From Streptomyces sp. CB02009 (GTDB lineage Bacteria; Actinomycetota; Actinomycetes; Streptomycetales; Streptomycetaceae): 64,000 bases of DNA. Within the stretch, counting starts at the first letter, position 1. Every line of letters starts with the position of its first letter. Position numbers and translations under genes: made by a program. The notes beneath the pieces were generated by a model that saw nothing but the letters and a program-made list of their open reading frames with translations, was not told the DNA's origin and made no database searches. Shown here piece by piece: positions 43,512-54,756 of the stretch. Where the stretch lies: NCBI RefSeq assembly GCF_001905825.1, contig NZ_LIVV01000003.1, positions 354,956-418,955 of the forward strand, given 5' to 3'.

Positions 43512-43635
43512 CACCCCGGCACACCCCGACACACTCCGGCACACCCCTGCACCCCACGCCCGCGACACCCCGACACCCCGGCGCCCCCGCCCCCCGACAC
43601 CCCTGACACCCCGCCCCTCCTCGACACCCCACGCG
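43512..43635. repeat. Low-complexity CACCCC-rich tract
   Basis: A strongly strand-biased stretch of (G/C)ACACCCC and GACACCCC words following the amidohydrolase stop. No gene or clear function is visible. It ends just before a terminator. Confidence 0.6.
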
Positions 43636-43638
43636 AAA

Positions 43639-43669
43639 GGCCCCCTCGCTCCTGTGGAGCGAGGGGGCC
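43639..43669. terminator. Bidirectional terminator between the amidohydrolase and murA-like genes
   Basis: A perfect 13-bp stem, GGCCCCCTCGCTC (43639-43651) and complement (43657-43669), with a 5-base loop, placed between two convergent genes. Confidence 0.85.
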
Positions 43670-43692
43670 TCGGGGCTTCCAGACGTCGGTTC

Positions 43693-45222
43693 CTAGATGT
43701 CCCGGAAGATCTCGATCTGCGCGCCGATCGAGTTCAGCCGCTCCGCCAGGTCCTCGTACCCCCGGTTGATGACGTACACGTTCCGGAGGACCGACGTGCC
43801 CTCGGCGGCCATCATCGCGAGGAGGACGACCACCGCCGGGCGCAGGGCCGGCGGGCACATCATCTCGGCGGCGCGCCAGCGGGTGGGGCCCTCCACCAGG
43901 ACGCGGTGGGGGTCGAGGAGCTGGAGGCGGCCGCCGAGGCGGTTGAGGTCCGTGAGGTAGATGGCCCGGTTGTCGTAGACCCAGTCGTGGATCAGCGTCT
44001 TGCCCTGCGCCGTGGCCGCGATCGCCGCGAAGAAGGGGACGTTGTCGATGTTCAGGCCCGGGAACGGCATCGGGTGGATCTTGTCGATCGGCGCCTCCAG
44101 CTTGGAGGGGCGGACCGTCAGGTCGACCAGACGCGTGCGGCCGTTGTCCGCCGGGTACTCGGCCGAGCGGTCCTGGTCGAGGCCCATCTCCTCCAGGACC
44201 GCGAGCTCGATCTCCATGAACTCGATCGGGACCCGGCGGATGGTCAGTTCGGACTCCGTGACGACCGCCGCGGCCAGCAGGCTCATCGCCTCGACCGGGT
44301 CCTCGGAGGGGGAGTAGTCGACGTCGACGTCGATCTGCGGCACGCCGTGCACGGTGAGGGTGGTGGTGCCGATGCCGTCCACCCGTACGCCCAGGGCCTC
44401 CAGGAAGAAGCACAGGTCCTGGACCATGTAGTTGGAGGAGGCGTTGCGGATGACGGTCACGCCGTCGTGGCGGGCGGCCGCGAGCAGGGCGTTCTCGGTC
44501 ACGGTGTCGCCGCGCTCGGTCAGCACGATCGGGCGGTCGGGGGAGACGGAGCGCTCGACCTGGGCGTGGTAGATGCCCTCGGTGGCGGTGATGTCGAGGC
44601 CGAAGCGGCGCAGCGCGATCATGTGCGGCTCGATCGTGCGCGTACCGAGGTCGCAGCCGCCGGCGTAGGGCAGCTTGAAGCGGTCCATGCGGTGCAGGAG
44701 CGGGCCGAGGAACATGATGATCGAGCGGGTGCGGATCGCGGCCTCGGCGTCCATCGAGTCCATGTCCAGCTCGGCCGGCGGCACGATCTCCAGGTCGACG
44801 CCGTCGTTCACCCAGCGGGTCCGCACCCCGATGGAGTTGAGCACCTCCAGGAGCCGGAAGACCTCCTCGATGCGGGCGACCCGGCGCAGGACGGTGCGGC
44901 CCTTGTTGAGGAGGGAGGCGCAGAGCAGCGCGACGCAGGCGTTCTTGCTCGTCTTGACGTCGATGGCGCCCGAGAGCCGGCGGCGGCCGACGACCCTGAG
45001 GTGCATGGGTCCCGCGTAACCCAGGGACACGATCTCGCTGTCGAGGGCCTCGCCGATCCGGGCGATCATCTCAAGGCTGATGTTCTGGTTGCCGCGCTCG
45101 ATCCGGTTGACGGCGCTCTGGCTCGTGGCCAGCGCGTCGGCGAGCTGCGTCTGCGTCCAGCCGCGGTGCTGCCGGGCGTCACGGATGAGCTTGCCGATGC
45201 GTACGAGGTAGTCGTCTGCCAT
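43693..45222 (-). CDS. murA2: HTH-fused UDP-N-acetylglucosamine 1-carboxyvinyltransferase (MurA family)
   Basis: 509 residues: an N-terminal Xre-type helix-turn-helix (about 5-65, LIRDARQHRGWTQTQLADALATSQSAVNRIERG) joined to a full MurA-like enzyme. The enzyme part has KNACVALLCASLL near its start and LPYAGGCDLGTRTIEPHM, where the Cys matches the PEP-binding (fosfomycin-target) Cys of MurA. MurA transfers enolpyruvate from PEP to UDP-GlcNAc, the first step of peptidoglycan synthesis. The HTH fusion is known in Streptomyces and sits next to aconitase as in the S. coelicolor SCO5998-SCO5999 pair (memory, not searched). A palindrome just upstream of the start suggests autoregulation. Whether this paralogue still makes peptidoglycan precursor is open. 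Confidence 0.92.
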   Translation of the reverse strand: MADDYLVRIGKLIRDARQHRGWTQTQLADALATSQSAVNRIERGNQNISLEMIARIGEALDSEIVSLGYAGPMHLRVVGRRRLSGAIDVKTSKNACVALLCASLLNKGRTVLRRVARIEEVFRLLEVLNSIGVRTRWVNDGVDLEIVPPAELDMDSMDAEAAIRTRSIIMFLGPLLHRMDRFKLPYAGGCDLGTRTIEPHMIALRRFGLDITATEGIYHAQVERSVSPDRPIVLTERGDTVTENALLAAARHDGVTVIRNASSNYMVQDLCFFLEALGVRVDGIGTTTLTVHGVPQIDVDVDYSPSEDPVEAMSLLAAAVVTESELTIRRVPIEFMEIELAVLEEMGLDQDRSAEYPADNGRTRLVDLTVRPSKLEAPIDKIHPMPFPGLNIDNVPFFAAIAATAQGKTLIHDWVYDNRAIYLTDLNRLGGRLQLLDPHRVLVEGPTRWRAAEMMCPPALRPAVVVLLAMMAAEGTSVLRNVYVINRGYEDLAERLNSIGAQIEIFRDI

Positions 45223-45233
45223 GGCGTCACGTT

Positions 45234-45249
45234 ATCTCAGATATGAGAT
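45234..45249. promoter_or_regulatory. Perfect palindrome upstream of the HTH-MurA gene
   Basis: ATCTCA (45234-45239), four bases GATA, then TGAGAT (45244-45249). It lies 12 bases upstream of the ATG (minus strand), in an AT-rich patch likely to contain the -10 box. No ribosome site is visible, so the transcript could be nearly leaderless. A good candidate for binding by the protein's own HTH domain. Confidence 0.5.
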
Positions 45250-45273
45250 GGTGCTTGCTGTTGGGGTAGGCCA

Positions 45274-45630
45274 TCAGGGTGACAGGCTGTGCGCGGTGGG
45301 GTGACGCGGCTCGTACAGGGGGAGTTCGGTGCCGCTCGGCAGCCGTACGGCGGCGAGCAGGCCCCAGCCCTGGTCGGTGATGGCGCGTGAGATCTCCGCG
45401 CCCCGGTCCTCGAGGTCCTTCAGGGTCGCGGTGAGGTCGTCGCACATCAGGTAGAGCTCGTGCTTCGGCTCCTCCGACGTCGGGTGGACGGCGACCTCGG
45501 CCGGCGGCAGCTTGAAGATGAGCCAGCCGCGCCCGGCGTCCACGTGCGGGAAGCCCGCGACGTCCTTGAGGAAGGCCCGGTCGGCCTCCGCGTCCCGCGT
45601 GTAGAGAATCACGTGCGCGCCACTGAACAT
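45274..45630 (-). CDS. VOC-family (glyoxalase/bleomycin-resistance-like) protein
   Basis: 118 residues forming one vicinal-oxygen-chelate domain with paired beta-alpha-beta-beta-beta units: FSGAHVILYTRDAEADRAFLKDVAGFPHVDAG, then WLIFKLPPAEVAVHP, ELYLMCDDLTATLKDLEDRGAEI and a final LPSGTELPLYEPRH. Members are lyases, dioxygenases or binding proteins; the metal-binding positions cannot be aligned confidently by eye, so no reaction is given. It is transcribed in the same direction as the HTH-MurA gene, 51 bases before it. Confidence 0.82.
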   Translation of the reverse strand: MFSGAHVILYTRDAEADRAFLKDVAGFPHVDAGRGWLIFKLPPAEVAVHPTSEEPKHELYLMCDDLTATLKDLEDRGAEISRAITDQGWGLLAAVRLPSGTELPLYEPRHPTAHSLSP

Positions 45631-45774
45631 GTCCCGATCGTCGGCCGCCCGTACGGCCGCGGCAATTCGTCCGCGGCCGTACGGGCGGCTCCGGCGCGCG
45701 GGCTCGGTGCGCCGCGCCCGGGGGGGTAGGGGTGCGGGCTCGGTGCGCCGCGCCCGAGCGGAGGACGCGCGGGC

Positions 45775-47652
45775 TCAGTGCGCCGCGCAGCCGCACGCCC
45801 GGTGCCGGCCGCCGTGCACCGCCGCGTACGTCGAGGGCCGCGGCGCGGACGCCGCGCGGGCCAGCCCCGCGGAGGCCGAGCGCCCCGAGGCCGACTCCGC
45901 GTCGTGGACCACACGGCCCCCGACCAGGGTGAGCCGCACCGCGGTGTCGCTGATGTCCGCGACCGGACACCTCATGACATCCCGGTCGAGGACCAGGAGA
46001 TCGGCGGCGCGTCCCTCCCGGATCGTCCCCGTCTCCCCGTCCATCCGCAGCTGCCAGGCCGTGCCGTACGTGTGCATCCGCAGCGTCGACGTGCGGCTGA
46101 GGCCCTCCAGCTCGCGGTGGAGCGGGCCCTCGCCGTGCGCCCCCTGCCGGTCGATCGCGGTCCGGATCTGGTTCCACACCTGGAGCGCGTCCACCGGCCA
46201 GTCGGAGCCGCCCGAGAGCACCGCGCCGTGGCGTTCGAGGGAGCGCGCCGGGTACATCCACCGGTGCCGCTCGGGCCCGATGTACGGCAGCAGCGCCTCC
46301 ATCGTCCAGGTGTCCGCGGACGCCCACTGCAGCTGCATGCAGGCCGCCACGCCCAGTTGGGCGAAGCGCCGCAGGTCGGCCGGGTCCACCAGCTGGAGAT
46401 GGGCGACGGCGTTGCGCGGGTCGCGCAGCCCGGTGGCGCGGCGGGCGTACGCGTACCCGTCGAGCGCCGTCCGTACGGCCCGGTCGCCCAGGCCGTGGGC
46501 GTGCATCTGCCAGCCGGCCCGGTTGAAGACGGCCGACAGACGTCCGTAATCCTGCGCCGACACGTACAGTTCGCCCCGGTTGGCGGTGGTACGTCCCTCT
46601 CCGTCCAGATACGGCGCGAGGAGCGCCGCCGTCTGCGCGGGGTACTCGATCACCCCGTCGAGGAACACCTTGATCATCCCGAAGCGCAGTCCCCGCACGT
46701 CGCCGAACTCCCGGCGCAGCCCCCGGGCGTACGCGAGCGCCGCCGCCGGGTCCTTCGCCTGGTCCGGGTCGAGCCGGATCGCCGGGACGATCCGCTGGGG
46801 CAGCTTCCCAGCCGCCGCGAGCGCCCGGTACGTGCTGAGCTCCCCGCGCCCGACCAGGGCGTCCATCATCGTGGTGACCCCCGAGGCCGCCGCCTGCGCG
46901 AGCACCCGCGCGCAGGCCGCGACCAGCTCGGCCTCGCTCGGCTCCGGGATGTGCCGGGTCACCAGCGGCTGGGCGTCGTCCTTGAGGACACCGGTCGGCC
47001 GGCCGTCCGCGCCCTTCACGATCTTCCCGCCCACCGGGTCCGGGGTGGCTGCCGTGATGCCGGCGATCTCCAGCGCGCGGCCGTTGACCCAGATGTTGTG
47101 GCCGTCGCCGCCGACCAGCGCGACCGGACGGCGGGTGGGCAGGGCGTCGAGCAGCGAGTGGTGGGGGAGCGAGCCCTGCGGCAGCAGGCCGATCGGGTTC
47201 CAGTCCTCCACCACGAGCCAGCCGTCCGGCTCCTGCCCGGGGCTGTCCTTCAGGAAGCCGGTCAGGATCGCGAGCAGCTCCTCCCGCGTCGTCTCCGCCC
47301 CTTCGAGGGAGGGCCGGAGGGAGCGGCTGCCCGCGCCCAGCGGGTGGACGTGGCCGTCGTGGATGCCGCTCATCACGGTCGCGCCGCGCGCGTCGACGAC
47401 CTCGGTGTCCCGGCCGACGAGGCGGCGCAGTTCGCCGCCCCGCCCGGTCGCCAGGATCCGGCCGTCGCGGCCGACGGCCACGGCCTCGACGGGGCGGCCG
47501 CCGGACCGGCCGGTGAACACCCGGGCGTTGTGCACGACCAGCGCGGCCGACCGGGGGCGCGAGCCCGCCGCCGCGGGGCCGCCGGAGACCCCGACGAGAC
47601 CCGCCGCGCCGGCGGCCGCGAGGACGGTGCGCCGGCTCAGGGAAGAAGTCAT
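45775..47652 (-). CDS. Tat-exported amidohydrolase (YtcJ-like, Amidohydro_3)
   Basis: 625 residues. The N-terminus TSSLSRRTVLAAAGAAGLVG is a twin-arginine signal, so the enzyme is probably secreted or membrane-linked. The domain follows the YtcJ pattern: GATVMSGIHDGHVHPLGAG (metal HxH), VGGDGHNIWVN, MHAHGLGDRAV, HLQLVDPADL and GSDWPVDAL. The substrate is unknown; YtcJ relatives include formamidases and exoenzymes. The start at 47652 follows GGAGTGG; an upstream GTG at 47658 is possible. The LacI-family gene is divergent, and CCAA-ACG-TTGG (47660-47670) covers this gene's ribosome site and resembles a LacI half-operator, so LacI-type repression is plausible. A C-terminal 40-residue tail is Ala/Ser/Arg-rich. 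Confidence 0.85.
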   Translation of the reverse strand: MTSSLSRRTVLAAAGAAGLVGVSGGPAAAGSRPRSAALVVHNARVFTGRSGGRPVEAVAVGRDGRILATGRGGELRRLVGRDTEVVDARGATVMSGIHDGHVHPLGAGSRSLRPSLEGAETTREELLAILTGFLKDSPGQEPDGWLVVEDWNPIGLLPQGSLPHHSLLDALPTRRPVALVGGDGHNIWVNGRALEIAGITAATPDPVGGKIVKGADGRPTGVLKDDAQPLVTRHIPEPSEAELVAACARVLAQAAASGVTTMMDALVGRGELSTYRALAAAGKLPQRIVPAIRLDPDQAKDPAAALAYARGLRREFGDVRGLRFGMIKVFLDGVIEYPAQTAALLAPYLDGEGRTTANRGELYVSAQDYGRLSAVFNRAGWQMHAHGLGDRAVRTALDGYAYARRATGLRDPRNAVAHLQLVDPADLRRFAQLGVAACMQLQWASADTWTMEALLPYIGPERHRWMYPARSLERHGAVLSGGSDWPVDALQVWNQIRTAIDRQGAHGEGPLHRELEGLSRTSTLRMHTYGTAWQLRMDGETGTIREGRAADLLVLDRDVMRCPVADISDTAVRLTLVGGRVVHDAESASGRSASAGLARAASAPRPSTYAAVHGGRHRACGCAAH

Positions 47653-47690
47653 GACCACTCCAAACGTTGGCTGTGGCCGGACGCTCGCTG

Positions 47691-47705
47691 ATTAACGTCG
47701 TAACC
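47691..47705. promoter_or_regulatory. Candidate operator between the amidohydrolase and LacI genes
   Basis: ATTAACG, T, CGTAACC is an imperfect palindrome (5 of 7 positions pair) with the central CG typical of LacI-family sites. Together with the CCAA/TTGG repeat at 47660-47670 it occupies the 84-base divergent region, which can hold both promoters. Confidence 0.4.
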
Positions 47706-47736
47706 AGTACCCTCCCCGGACCGCGAAATCCGTACG

Positions 47737-48744
47737 ATGGCGCGCATGTCAGGGCCCACCCTCACCGACATCGCCCGTGCCGCGGAGGTGTCCACCGCCA
47801 CCGTGTCCCACGCGCTCAACGGCACGGGCCGGCTCGGTGAGTCCACCCGGCGCCGGGTCCGCGAGGTGGCGGCGGCCCTCGGCTACGGCTCGCGCCGGAC
47901 GCCCCTCAGCAGGACCGGGACGCTCGGCCTCGCCGTCACCACCTACGCGGGCGCGCCCTGGAACTACCTCGAGGTCCCCTACTTCTCCCGCCTGCTGACC
48001 TCCGCCGCGGCCACCGCGCACGCCCTCGGCTACGCGCTGACGGTCCTGCCCGCGGCGCGCGGCGGCGAGACCCTGTGGCACACCCTGACCGTCGACGGCA
48101 TGCTCCTGCTCGACAGCCCCGAGGACGACCGGGTGCTGCGCGCCCTGCGGGCCCGGGGCATCCCCGTGGTCTTCGACGGCCGGCCGACCGACCCGCACCC
48201 CGACGACGTCTGGGTGGACAACGACCACGCCGCGACCACCCGCGAGGTCCTCGACCACCTGGCGGCCGCCGGTGCGCGCCGGATCGCCCTGCACGCCGGG
48301 TACGGCCGCGAGTACTACACCGGCGCCGTGACGCGGGCGTACGAGGGATGGTGCCGGGAGCGCGGCCGGGAGCCGTCGGTGGTCGCCTTCGACCCGGCGG
48401 ACGGGCCGGGCCACGCGTTCGACCGGGTGTTCTCCGAGCGGTCCTGCGACGCCGTCCACTCCCTCTACGACCCCGGCGGCCGGCAGGTCCTGGCCGTGGC
48501 GGCCCGGCACGGTCTGCGGATCCCCGACGACCTGCTGCTCGTCTGCGCCAGCGAGGATCCGGCGTATGCCGAGCACGACCCTCCGGTGAGCACGGTGACG
48601 CTGCGGCCCGAGACCATCGCGGAGACGGCGGTCACGACCCTGGCGGCCCGGCTCGACCCGGCCCTGCCCGCCCCCGCGCCGGGCGGGCTGACGGTCCCGG
48701 CCCTGCTGTGTCCGCGCGCGTCGACCCGCCGGGGGAGCGGGTGA
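47737..48744 (+). CDS. LacI-family transcriptional regulator
   Basis: 335 residues. The N-terminal helix-turn-helix TLTDIARAAEVSTATVSHALNG with the hinge helix RRRVREVAAALGYG is a classic LacI DNA-binding domain, followed by a periplasmic-binding-like ligand domain (GTLGLAVTTY to the end) with DDLLLVCASED near the C-terminus. It is divergent from the Tat amidohydrolase and probably regulates it. ATG at 47737 is used; a second ATG nine bases on is equally possible, and neither has a strong ribosome site. The ligand is unknown. Confidence 0.9.
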   Translation: MARMSGPTLTDIARAAEVSTATVSHALNGTGRLGESTRRRVREVAAALGYGSRRTPLSRTGTLGLAVTTYAGAPWNYLEVPYFSRLLTSAAATAHALGYALTVLPAARGGETLWHTLTVDGMLLLDSPEDDRVLRALRARGIPVVFDGRPTDPHPDDVWVDNDHAATTREVLDHLAAAGARRIALHAGYGREYYTGAVTRAYEGWCRERGREPSVVAFDPADGPGHAFDRVFSERSCDAVHSLYDPGGRQVLAVAARHGLRIPDDLLLVCASEDPAYAEHDPPVSTVTLRPETIAETAVTTLAARLDPALPAPAPGGLTVPALLCPRASTRRGSG

Positions 48745-48862
48745 GGGCGGCGGTGGCTTCCGGGCCGTCCGCCGTGCGTCCGGGGTCGCCCGGGGGACGG
48801 GCGTCAGGATGACGCCCGTCACAGGCATGCCGGGCATGACCGTGCGGCGGGGATGCACTAGA

Positions 48863-48884
48863 GTTATCTCGACATCGAGATAAC
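48863..48884. promoter_or_regulatory. 22-bp perfect palindrome before aconitase
   Basis: GTTATCTCGA (48863-48872), CA, then its exact complement (48875-48884). It lies about 130 bases before the aconitase GTG. It resembles the MarR-type operators recalled for TamR, which controls aconitase in S. coelicolor; this identification is from memory and needs alignment to published sites. Confidence 0.6.
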
Positions 48885-48925
48885 TGCTTACGGCGCACCG
48901 CGGCCGCCCACCCGGTAAGGGTTAC

Positions 48926-48944
48926 CTAACTAAGCCTTACCTTA
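48926..48944 (-). promoter_or_regulatory. Candidate iron box (DmdR1/IdeR type)
   Basis: Read on the minus strand, TAAGGTAAGGCTTAGTTAG agrees with the IdeR/DmdR1 consensus TTAGGTTAGGCTAACCTAA at 13 of 19 positions, with the left half matching 10 of 12. It sits between the palindrome at 48863 and the aconitase start, fitting iron control of an iron-sulfur enzyme. Confidence 0.55.
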
Positions 48945-49012
48945 GCGGATCGGCGAGGGAGTCGTGGCGGCAGCATGGCGGTAATACGCGCACATTGATG
49001 AAGGAGACTGTC

Positions 49013-51727
<2,715 letters not shown>

Positions 51728-51754
51728 CACCGGCGCCGGATCCGGTCGTACGGG

Positions 51755-51792
51755 AAAGGGCCCCGCTCCTCGGAAGAGGAGCGGGGCCCTTT
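51755..51792. terminator. Terminator after aconitase
   Basis: A perfect 17-bp stem, AAAGGGCCCCGCTCCTC (51755-51771) and its complement (51776-51792), with a GGAA loop and A/T at the stem base, so it works in both directions, for aconitase and for the convergent secreted-protein gene. Confidence 0.9.
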
Positions 51793-51809
51793 CGCTGTGC
51801 CCGGGTCGA

Positions 51810-52778
51810 TCAGAACAGGGCGCCGAAGCCGTTCCAGCCCGACGTGCCGATCTTCATGCGGGACGGGAAGGGGTTGGTCGAGTTGCCCGCGCCCTTGTAC
51901 AGCCACAGCGCGCCGGCGCTGTCGCGGGCCACGAGGTCCGCACGGCGGTCACCGGTGAGGTCACCGGGGGAGAAGATGTGGTTGTACATGTTCCAGCCGC
52001 TGCCGACGCGGGTGCGGCTGGTGAAGGGGGACCGGTAGTTGCCGGTGCCCTTGTAGAGCCACAGGACACCGCTGCGGTCGCGCGCGACCAGGTCGGCGCG
52101 GCCGTCGCCGGTCACGTCGCCCTTGCCCGCGATCTGGGTGTACGCGTCCCAGCCGGAGCCGACGCGGTAGCGCTGCGTCAGGGACGCGTTGCCGTTGCCC
52201 AGGTAGTGCCAGAGCACACCGGCGCCGTCGCGGGCCAGGATGTCGTCCGGGGCGCCACCGCCGGTGTTGCCGGCCGAGATGACCCGGTTGTAGGCGTTCC
52301 AGCCGCCACCGAGGTCGCGGACCGGGCCGTCGCTGGCGAAGTGCAGGCGACCGGTGCGGTTGACGGCGTACCAGCCGTCGGCGTGGTACCAGCCGTCGGC
52401 GTCGGGCCGCGCGTCGGTGTCCGCCTGGGTGAAGTTCTTGTAACCCACCCAGTTCCAGCCCTGACGCCCGGCGATGCGCTGGATGGCGCCGCCGCCGACG
52501 GGGGTGTAACCGATGATGTCGCCGTTGGTGTGCCAGCCGTAGAGGTTGTTGAGCGCGGCGCCGGAGGCGGCCGTCGCGGAGGCCGCGGAGGCCGACGCGC
52601 GGTCCGACTGCGCGGCGCCGGCCACCCGGTCCACCTTCGGAGCGGAGGGGGCCTTGGTCGCCGGGCCCGGCTCCGCCGCGACCGCGGCGGTCGAGGTACC
52701 GACGAGGGCGGCGGCGATCGCCGCGACCGCGACACGGGACAGGAGGCCCGAGCGGTTCAGGCCGGAAGAGTTGGCCAC
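51810..52778 (-). CDS. Secreted FG-GAP/VCBS-repeat protein
   Basis: 322 residues. The N-terminus (basic NRSGLLSRVAVAAIAAALVGTSTAAVAA) is a Sec signal peptide. The mature part has about five repeats of roughly 45 residues, each with a GDVTGDGRADLVARD-type segment followed by LWLYKG and W/Y residues; the Asp-rich loops bind calcium in FG-GAP proteins and the family folds as a beta propeller. These are common secreted proteins in Streptomyces, with unknown partners. The GTG at 52778 is preferred because GGAG lies six bases before it; earlier TTG and GTG codons (52805, 52790) are possible. The upstream 500-base gap holds its promoter region and that of ngcE. Confidence 0.82.
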   Translation of the reverse strand: MANSSGLNRSGLLSRVAVAAIAAALVGTSTAAVAAEPGPATKAPSAPKVDRVAGAAQSDRASASAASATAASGAALNNLYGWHTNGDIIGYTPVGGGAIQRIAGRQGWNWVGYKNFTQADTDARPDADGWYHADGWYAVNRTGRLHFASDGPVRDLGGGWNAYNRVISAGNTGGGAPDDILARDGAGVLWHYLGNGNASLTQRYRVGSGWDAYTQIAGKGDVTGDGRADLVARDRSGVLWLYKGTGNYRSPFTSRTRVGSGWNMYNHIFSPGDLTGDRRADLVARDSAGALWLYKGAGNSTNPFPSRMKIGTSGWNGFGALF

Positions 52779-53120
52779 GTAGTACTCCACAGGAGAGAGG
52801 GACAAGTAAACGCCGCCGGGCGCTCGAACGTACGCACGAGGTCGGCGGTCCCCCTATGATCCCCGGTCGCCCTCACAGGATCCTTACTTTTCCGGGGGTC
52901 TGTGACACAACTGTTTCGATGCCGACCGTATGTCCGCTTTGCTGGTCGGTGTCCGTGTAACGCCCTCGATCGCCCTCTCAAGGGCCTCCACTACGGCGCG
53001 GCCTGAGTCACTGTCAAGGGCATGAGTGGACGAGTGGTTGGACGAAACGCCGCAGATCCAGCGTGCTTATCCCGGAGGTCTCAACTCGGGAAAGATGGCC
53101 GTAGAAACCTGCTTTCGATC

Positions 53121-53153
53121 TTGCTCAGGCGAAGGGAAGTGGACTATACCTGT
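53121..53153 (+). promoter_or_regulatory. ngcE promoter with overlapping DasR-like operator
   Basis: TTGCTC (53121-53126) and TATACC (53145-53150), 18 bases apart, form a good promoter. AGTGGACTATACCTGT (53138-53153) covers the -10 box and matches the recalled DasR consensus AGTGGTCTAGACCACT at 12 of 16 positions, so repression by DasR, released by GlcN-6-P, is expected. The rest of 52779-53305, about 527 bases, has no convincing gene; a 63-codon frame from 53026 is not supported. Confidence 0.65.
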
Positions 53154-53305
53154 CGGCGTCCAGCCAGTCGGTTCCACACACGACGGCCCGACGCCTGCAC
53201 GACCCGGCTGCAAATGACCGCGGTGGCGGGGCCCTTCGCCTGTGGCGAGTGAGTACGGGCGACCGGTACACCGCCTGAGTCCTGAATGAAGGCGAGGACT
53301 TGAGC

Positions 53306-54751
53306 ATGGGATCCACCTCCGCTCAGACCAATGAGGGCCTTGGCCGTCGCGATCTGATCAAGCGTTCCGCCGCGATCGGTCTGATCTCGGTGCCGACCAT
53401 GGGCTTCCTCTCCGCTTGCGCGAGCAGCAGCGGCGACGGAAACGCAAAGGTCGAGAAGGGGACGAAGTCCGACAAGAACCCGCTCGGGGTGAACGAGTCG
53501 GCACCGCTCGATTTCGTCCTCTTCGACGGCGGATTCGGACAGCAGTACGCCAAGGACGCGATCAAGGTCTACGAGGGGAATTACCCCAAGGCCAAGGTCA
53601 AGTTCACGCCCACCCAGAAGATCACCACCGAGCTCCAGCCGCGCTTCAACGGCGGCAACCCGCCGGACCTGATCGACAACTCGGGTGCCGAGCAGATGGA
53701 CATGGGCGTCCTCGTCGGCCAGAAGCAGCTCGCCGACCTCACCGCCCTCCTGGACGCGGCCTCCGTCGACGACCCGAACAAGAAGGTCCGCGACACCCTG
53801 CGGCCCGGCATCATCGAGATGGGCCAGTTCGACGGCGCCCCCGTCTGGGTCCTCTACTACGCCTACACCGTCTACGGCGTCTGGTACTCGCAGAAGCTGC
53901 TCGACTCGCTCGACGCGAAGTACCCCGAGACCTGGGACGAGATGCTGGCCGTCTGCGAGAAGGCCAAGAAGAAGGGCATCGCGGGCTGGACGTACGCGGG
54001 CAAGCACCCGTACTACCTCCCCTTCTCGCTCTACCCGATGATCGGCAAGGTCGGCGGCCGCGAGGTCCTGGACGCCATCGACAACCTGGAGCCGAAGGCC
54101 TGGGAGCACCCCGCGGTCAAGGCCTGTTTCGAGGCCTACTACGAGCTCTACCGCAAGGGCTACATCCTCAAGGGCACCCCCGGCCTCGACCACATCCAGT
54201 CGCAGACCGCCTGGACCGAGGGCAAGGCGCTGTTCATCCCGAACGGCTCCTGGGTCGAGAACGAGGCCGCGAAGACCATGCCGGCCGACTTCAACCTGGC
54301 CGTCTCCGCCCCGAGCGGCATCGACGCCTCCGACAAGATGCCCTTCGGCACCATGTGGGCGTCCGGCGGCGAGCCGTTCATCGTCCCGGCCAAGGCGGCC
54401 AACCCCGAGGGCGGCATGGAGCAGCTGCGCATCATGCTCAGCGAGGCCTCGTCCAAGAACTTCACGCAGTCCGTGAAGTCCCTCTCCGCCTTCAACGGCG
54501 GCACCGACGGCATCGAGCTGACGCCGGGCCTCAAGTCCGGCGTCGCGGCCCTGGAGAAGGCCGGCCAGAACGTGGTCAACCCGCGCCTCCAGGACTGGTA
54601 CGTCGCCCTCCAGAAGGAGAAGATCGGCGTGGCGGGCATCGGCGAGATGATGGCCGGCCGCGCGACCCCGGCCGAGACGATCAAGAAGATCCAGAAGTTC
54701 GCCGACGAGGCGGCCAAGGACTCCTCGATCAAGCACTACAAGCACCAGTGA
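53306..54751 (+). CDS. ngcE: Carbohydrate ABC transporter substrate-binding lipoprotein (NgcE-like)
   Basis: 481 residues. A twin-Arg start (GRRDLIKRSAAIGL) and lipobox (FLSAC) make it a lipoprotein, probably Tat-exported. The fold is of solute-binding family 1 (LDFVLFDGGFG, NPPDLIDNSGAEQMDMGVL, EKAKKKGIAGWTYAGKHPYYL). It is followed by two permease genes but no ATPase, as in ngcEFG of Streptomyces, whose ATPase MsiK is encoded elsewhere. NgcE binds GlcNAc and chitobiose. ATG at 53306 follows GAGGAC; the TTG two codons earlier is an alternative. A DasR-like operator over the promoter supports a chitin or GlcNAc role. Confidence 0.9.
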   Translation: MGSTSAQTNEGLGRRDLIKRSAAIGLISVPTMGFLSACASSSGDGNAKVEKGTKSDKNPLGVNESAPLDFVLFDGGFGQQYAKDAIKVYEGNYPKAKVKFTPTQKITTELQPRFNGGNPPDLIDNSGAEQMDMGVLVGQKQLADLTALLDAASVDDPNKKVRDTLRPGIIEMGQFDGAPVWVLYYAYTVYGVWYSQKLLDSLDAKYPETWDEMLAVCEKAKKKGIAGWTYAGKHPYYLPFSLYPMIGKVGGREVLDAIDNLEPKAWEHPAVKACFEAYYELYRKGYILKGTPGLDHIQSQTAWTEGKALFIPNGSWVENEAAKTMPADFNLAVSAPSGIDASDKMPFGTMWASGGEPFIVPAKAANPEGGMEQLRIMLSEASSKNFTQSVKSLSAFNGGTDGIELTPGLKSGVAALEKAGQNVVNPRLQDWYVALQKEKIGVAGIGEMMAGRATPAETIKKIQKFADEAAKDSSIKHYKHQ

Positions 54752-54756
54752 GCAGT

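Noticed and set aside
43512..43635. CACCCC-rich tract as a CRISPR or satellite array
   Set aside because: Units are irregular in length and lack spacers; it is simple low-complexity sequence.
53026..53217. 63-codon frame in the ngcE upstream region
   Set aside because: Atypical composition, no ribosome site, and it covers the candidate ngcE promoter and operator.
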